DNA from: Centropus unirufus
Lineage: Eukaryota > Chordata > Aves > Cuculiformes > Centropidae
Length of the DNA stretch: 64,000 bases
NCBI GenBank assembly: GCA_013397695.1
Contig: VYZI01000677.1
Span: forward strand, 59,548 to 123,547
Direction: 5' to 3'
Position numbers and translations under genes: made by a program. Positions within the stretch are counted from its first letter, which is position 1. Every line of letters begins with the position of its first letter. Below are positions 62,901 through 64,000 of the stretch, piece by piece. Under the pieces are notes generated by a model, which did not search any database, was not told the origin of the DNA, and saw only the letters and a list, made by a program, of their open reading frames with translations.

Positions 62901-63829
62901 TCCCGCAGAAAAACATGCTCTCTGAAAGACATTCAGTCTAACTCTTGCAAAAATACAATTGCTGAGATGAAACTTAACGCTCCTTTAGCTAAAATCCAAA
63001 ATATTCCACTTTTTCTAATAGGAATTGCTACTTGTGTCATTACCAATGTCTGGAAAAACCCTGTTTGAACAAAAACACACTATAAAAAAAGCATGATCTC
63101 AGAAGGACGTTCACTCTAACTCTTGAAAAATACAATTGCCAAGATGAAACTTAACTGTGCTTTAGCTAAAATTAAAAAAATCCCGCTTTTTCTAGTAGTA
63201 AATGCTCCTTGTGTCCTAACAGTGCCAGGAAAAACACTATTTGAACAGAAACACCCCATAAGAAACCATGTTCTGAGGAGAACATTCAGTCCAACTCTTG
63301 AAAAATACAATTGCCGAGATGAAACTTAACGGTACTTTAACTAAAATCCACAATATTCCACTTTTTCTAATAGGAATCCCAACTTGTGTCATTACCAACG
63401 TCCGGAAAAACGCCGTTTGAACAAAAACACACCATAAAAAACCCTGTTCTAAGGAGGACATTCAGTCTAACTCTTGAAAAATACAATTGCCGAGAGGAAA
63501 CTTAACGGTACTTTAACTAAAATCCACAATATTCCACTTTTTCTAATAGGAATCCCAACTTGTGCCATTACCAACGTCTGGAAAAACGCCGTTTGAACAA
63601 AAACACGCTATAAAAAAACACGTTCTGAGGAGGACAGTCTAACTCTTGAAAAATTCAATTGCCGAGATGAAACTTAACGCTACTTTAGCTAAAATCCCAA
63701 ATATTCCCGCTTTTCCTGAGGGGAGCACGGCGCGCCCCGCAAAGCGCGGGGTGAGCGCAAAGGGGCTCGCACCGCACCCCTCACCCGCTCCCGGCTGCCC
63801 CGAGCCCTCCGGACCTACCCCCGCGGCAT
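44824..63829 (-). CDS. RAB3IL1: RAB3A-interacting protein-like 1 (Rab guanine nucleotide exchange factor), whole gene, 10 coding exons
   Basis: Known role (family): RAB3IL1/GRAB is a Sec2-type GEF that loads GTP on Rab8 (and Rab3A) and acts as a cytosolic regulator of exocytic vesicle traffic. The spliced frame is 1128 bases, 375 residues, close to human (about 382). Seen in order: a variable N-terminus (1-59), a long coiled coil of about 60-160 with the Sec2 core TASLFEEAHKMV at 109-120, a Ser/Pro/Lys linker (about 160-210), then the conserved C-terminal half with [46 protein letters not shown] and MRLRREMSLAKLGF. All introns are GT-AG and all phases join. The least certain part is the start: ATG at 63829-63827 in an 11-base coding exon, chosen because its phase fits exon 2. 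It is convergent with FADS2. Confidence 0.92.
45082..45470 (-). mobile_element. CR1 LINE fragment
   Basis: 'catagaatcaccaggttgga', 'tctcatccgcctggctttta' and 'gaggcagggatgagctctcc' place it in the same subfamily as 40890-41345. It lies in RAB3IL1 intron 9, in the same orientation as the gene. Confidence 0.9.
45748..45814 (-). CDS. RAB3IL1: RAB3IL1 coding exon 9 (residues 327-348, codon 349 split)
   Basis: The 67-base exon encodes [20 protein letters not shown] then QD and one base of Val. The acceptor is CCTCAG and the donor is GTAAGA. Confidence 0.95.
46192..46690 (-). mobile_element. CR1 LINE 3' fragment
   Basis: 'cagaatcatggaatggtttg' through 'ctggatccaga'-type and 'ggaggttctctaccccttgg' to 'tgctgaggactccacaactg'. 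It lies in RAB3IL1 intron 8. Confidence 0.92.
47218..47317 (-). CDS. RAB3IL1: RAB3IL1 coding exon 8 (residues 293-326)
   Basis: The 100-base exon completes Lys293 and encodes KCALSGLPRTCKHRIMLGDS then GNYYYISPSCRAR. The acceptor is CTCTGCAG and the donor is GTGAGT. Confidence 0.95.
47645..47735 (-). mobile_element. CR1 internal remnant
   Basis: 'ctcccttcagcctcctcttt' followed by 'ctccctcagctgctcctcac' is an internal CR1 block without a 3' tail. Confidence 0.75.
48388..49165 (-). mobile_element. CR1 LINE fragment, longest in window
   Basis: About 780 bases of inverted CR1, from the tail ('cacagaatcacggaatgact') through 'ggttctccagcccttggatc' and 'catgcagcccaggacatggc' to 'gcgggaccttgagcttggcc'. 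The retained 5' part probably covers the end of the second open reading frame, but stops are frequent. It lies in RAB3IL1 intron 7. Confidence 0.92.
49636..49748 (-). CDS. RAB3IL1: RAB3IL1 coding exon 7 (residues 256-292, codon 293 split)
   Basis: The 113-base exon encodes LSELVRVAVEENTLTIEPVA then SQTLPVVKMSAEERSGP and two bases of Lys. The acceptor is CTGCAG and the donor is GTAAGG. Confidence 0.95.
49866..49994 (-). CDS. RAB3IL1: RAB3IL1 coding exon 6 (residues 213-255)
   Basis: The 129-base exon encodes [20 protein letters not shown] then [20 protein letters not shown] and KQE. Only 117 bases separate it from exon 7, a short intron. Confidence 0.95.
50200..50252 (-). mobile_element. CR1 3' terminal remnant
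   Basis: 'catagaatctctgggttgga' followed by 'gagatcatcgagtccaacca' is the tail of a CR1 subfamily and nothing more. Confidence 0.8.
52733..53370 (-). mobile_element. CR1 LINE 3' fragment split by a second CR1
   Basis: The inverted CR1 runs to 'gcactccctgataa' near 53000, is interrupted, and resumes near 53333 with 'aagagcccctcccagatttg' and 'gcccctttcagcactgaa'. The two parts are adjacent in other copies (compare 6470-6540 or 24800-24860). Confidence 0.85.
53030..53332 (+). mobile_element. CR1 LINE inserted within an older CR1
   Basis: The sense CR1 reads from 'gagaggtgggtgttggtctc' through 'ttggtagaggctgcccaggg' to 'ggtcttttccaacctggtcc' and 'tatgatcc'. It is flanked on both sides by the inverted host copy. 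Confidence 0.87.
53873..54088 (-). CDS. RAB3IL1: RAB3IL1 coding exon 5 (residues 141-212)
   Basis: The 216-base exon begins [20 protein letters not shown], the end of the coiled coil, then SSPNRELHPQLQSPSKAGFK and a basic Ser-rich linker ending HECKE. Linker residues differ most from mammals. The donor is GTGGGT. Confidence 0.95.
54651..54728 (-). CDS. RAB3IL1: RAB3IL1 coding exon 4 (residues 115-140)
   Basis: The 78-base exon encodes EAHKMVREANTKRAASEKQL then REARGK, the second half of the Sec2 catalytic coiled-coil motif. The donor is GTGAGA. Confidence 0.95.
54729..56284 (-). other. RAB3IL1: RAB3IL1 intron 3
   Basis: This is a 1.56-kb intron with no CR1 copy recognised and no additional exon. 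Confidence 0.8.
56285..56380 (-). CDS. RAB3IL1: RAB3IL1 coding exon 3 (residues 83-114)
   Basis: The 96-base exon encodes ELKLKDKECERLSKVREQLE then QELEELTASLFE, heptad-rich coiled coil leading into the SLFEEAH core. The acceptor is CCTACAG. Confidence 0.95.
56726..57400 (-). mobile_element. CR1 LINE fragment
   Basis: 'cagaatcatggaatggtttg' through 'caggaggttcttcagccctt' to 'ggatgcagcccaggatacga' is the second longest copy, in RAB3IL1 intron 2. A short non-CR1-like insertion near 56945-56985 interrupts it. Confidence 0.9.
57533..57767 (-). CDS. RAB3IL1: RAB3IL1 coding exon 2 (residues 4-82)
   Basis: The 235-base exon encodes QANFEEDGQEQPGVGHWKTL, an acidic Gly-rich stretch, then VSRLRSSSVEIREKGSEFLK and EELHRAQK. 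The second half matches the conserved family start of the coiled coil. The acceptor is ACCCCACAG and the donor is GTAAAG. Confidence 0.94.
58085..58545 (-). mobile_element. CR1 LINE 3' fragment
   Basis: 'aatcatggaagggtttgtgt', 'ctggacttcaacacctccag' and 'ggatgttctccagcccttgg' mark an inverted CR1, sense with the gene. Confidence 0.92.
59665..59795 (-). mobile_element. CR1 LINE 3' fragment
   Basis: 'ggcttggaagagaccttaaa' and 'tcatccaacctggccttgaa' are a short inverted CR1 that breaks off after 'atctccagggatggga'. Confidence 0.85.
60440..60500 (+). mobile_element. CR1 3' terminal remnant
   Basis: 'gctgaacttgatgatcttaa' and 'ctcttttccaaccttaatga' are a sense CR1 tail, antisense to RAB3IL1. Confidence 0.8.
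61165..61255 (+). mobile_element. CR1 3' terminal remnant
   Basis: 'gggctagatgatctttaagg' and 'tcccttccaacccaaacctt' are a sense CR1 tail. Confidence 0.82.
62170..63715. repeat. Tandem array, 176-bp unit, in RAB3IL1 intron 1
   Basis: The block 'attccactttttctaatagg' recurs at 62651, 62827, 63003, 63180, 63355, 63531 and (partial) 63703, spacings 176, 176, 177, 175, 176 and 172. Each unit also contains 'tggaaaaacactatttgaac', 'ggacattcagtctaactctt' and 'tgaaacttaac'. An earlier block at 62407 is 244 bases from the next, and it and the sequence before it hold an extra segment with 'gcaaacagagg' and 'gctgaacacaagac'. The array stops where the CpG island begins. Confidence 0.95.
63819..63829 (-). 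CDS. RAB3IL1: RAB3IL1 coding exon 1 (residues 1-3, codon 4 split)
   Basis: ATGCCGCGGGG followed by donor GTAGGT gives M-P-R-G(split). The two leftover bases fit the single base at the start of exon 2. G at -3 is a fair start context. A first exon further upstream or alternative start sites are possible. Confidence 0.65.
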
Positions 63830-63853
63830 CGCTGCTGCTGCCGGTGCCGGTGC

Positions 63854-63907
63854 TCAGCGCGGCGAAGCCCCCAGTGCCGCCGCCGGTGTCGGTGCCGCCG
63901 CCGCCAT
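63854..63907 (-). other. Upstream ORF in RAB3IL1 leader (17 codons)
   Basis: An ATG in the palindromic CCATGG at 63905-63907 (ATGG, good +4 G) opens an Ala/Pro-rich 17-codon frame ending in TGA at 63856-63854, 24 bases before the predicted main start and in another frame. Confidence 0.5.
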
Positions 63908-63951
63908 GGCCGGAGCCCGGACTGAGCGCGGCGCGAGGCGGGGGGAGGTAC

Positions 63952-63957
63952 CACGTG
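63952..63957. promoter_or_regulatory. Palindromic E-box CACGTG
   Basis: With flanks it reads GATCACGTGGT on the minus strand. This core is bound by USF, MYC/MAX and TFE/MITF factors in general. It lies about 45 bases upstream of the first ATG in the leader. Confidence 0.5.
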
Positions 63958-64000
63958 ATCCCGGCAGGGGGCGCGCCTGCGCGCTGCGGCGCCGCGGGGG

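Larger units (their letters stand above)
57768..63818 (-). other. RAB3IL1: RAB3IL1 intron 1
   Basis: This 6.05-kb intron contains a CR1 at its 3' side, several CR1 tails, and the 176-bp tandem array next to exon 1. No other exon is recognised. Confidence 0.75.
63716..64000 (-). promoter_or_regulatory. RAB3IL1: CpG island and promoter of RAB3IL1
   Basis: A very GC-rich, CpG-dense block surrounds exon 1. No TATA box is visible. A palindromic E-box CACGTG lies at 63952-63957. The island continues past the window end. Confidence 0.85.

Noticed and set aside
63737..63752. Inverted repeat CCCCGC-AAA-GCGGGG-like in the CpG island
   Set aside because: Short GC-rich inverted repeats are expected by chance in a CpG island; no RNA gene context.

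Overview
The window is avian nuclear DNA. It carries two intron-rich vertebrate genes and about 35 fragments of CR1, the non-LTR retrotransposon that dominates bird genomes. There are no bacterial or viral gene sets. Most short open frames are chance frames or CR1 remnants. The species cannot be fixed from sequence alone.

Layout. Positions 1-9100 are intergenic, with degraded CR1 pieces and AT-rich simple repeats. A 600-bp polypurine tract (about 9130-9720) leads into a CpG-rich promoter (9736-10480) that is interrupted by a 176-base assembly gap. A complete fatty acid desaturase gene, best called FADS2, lies on the + strand (coding 10258-27021, 12 exons, 444 codons). All splice sites are GT-AG, and the HPGG haem motif and three histidine boxes are intact. 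Its 3' UTR probably runs to about 29.6 kb, possibly 31.5 kb. Positions 31.6-42.3 kb are intergenic: a second gap inside a CR1 copy, a 32-bp minisatellite (33246-33855) and many CR1 fragments. A complete RAB3IL1 gene (Rab guanine nucleotide exchange factor, Sec2 family) lies on the - strand, with its stop codon at 44824 and its predicted start at 63829 (10 coding exons, 375 codons). Its CpG-island promoter ends the window. Its first intron contains a tandem array with a 176-bp unit that stops at the island edge.

The two genes face each other tail to tail. FADS2 is an ER-membrane front-end desaturase for polyunsaturated fatty acid synthesis. RAB3IL1 activates Rab8/Rab3-type GTPases in vesicle traffic. 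They are neighbours by conserved synteny rather than by shared pathway. No FADS3-like gene lies between them, unlike the mammalian order.

I found no clearly new biological system. The features that known genes do not explain are the 176-bp intronic array with two longer founder-like units, the 32-bp minisatellite that stays open in several frames, the polypurine tract next to the FADS2 promoter, a G-quadruplex-like run just after the FADS2 stop codon, and a Tyr-to-Ile change at a desaturase substrate-specificity site.
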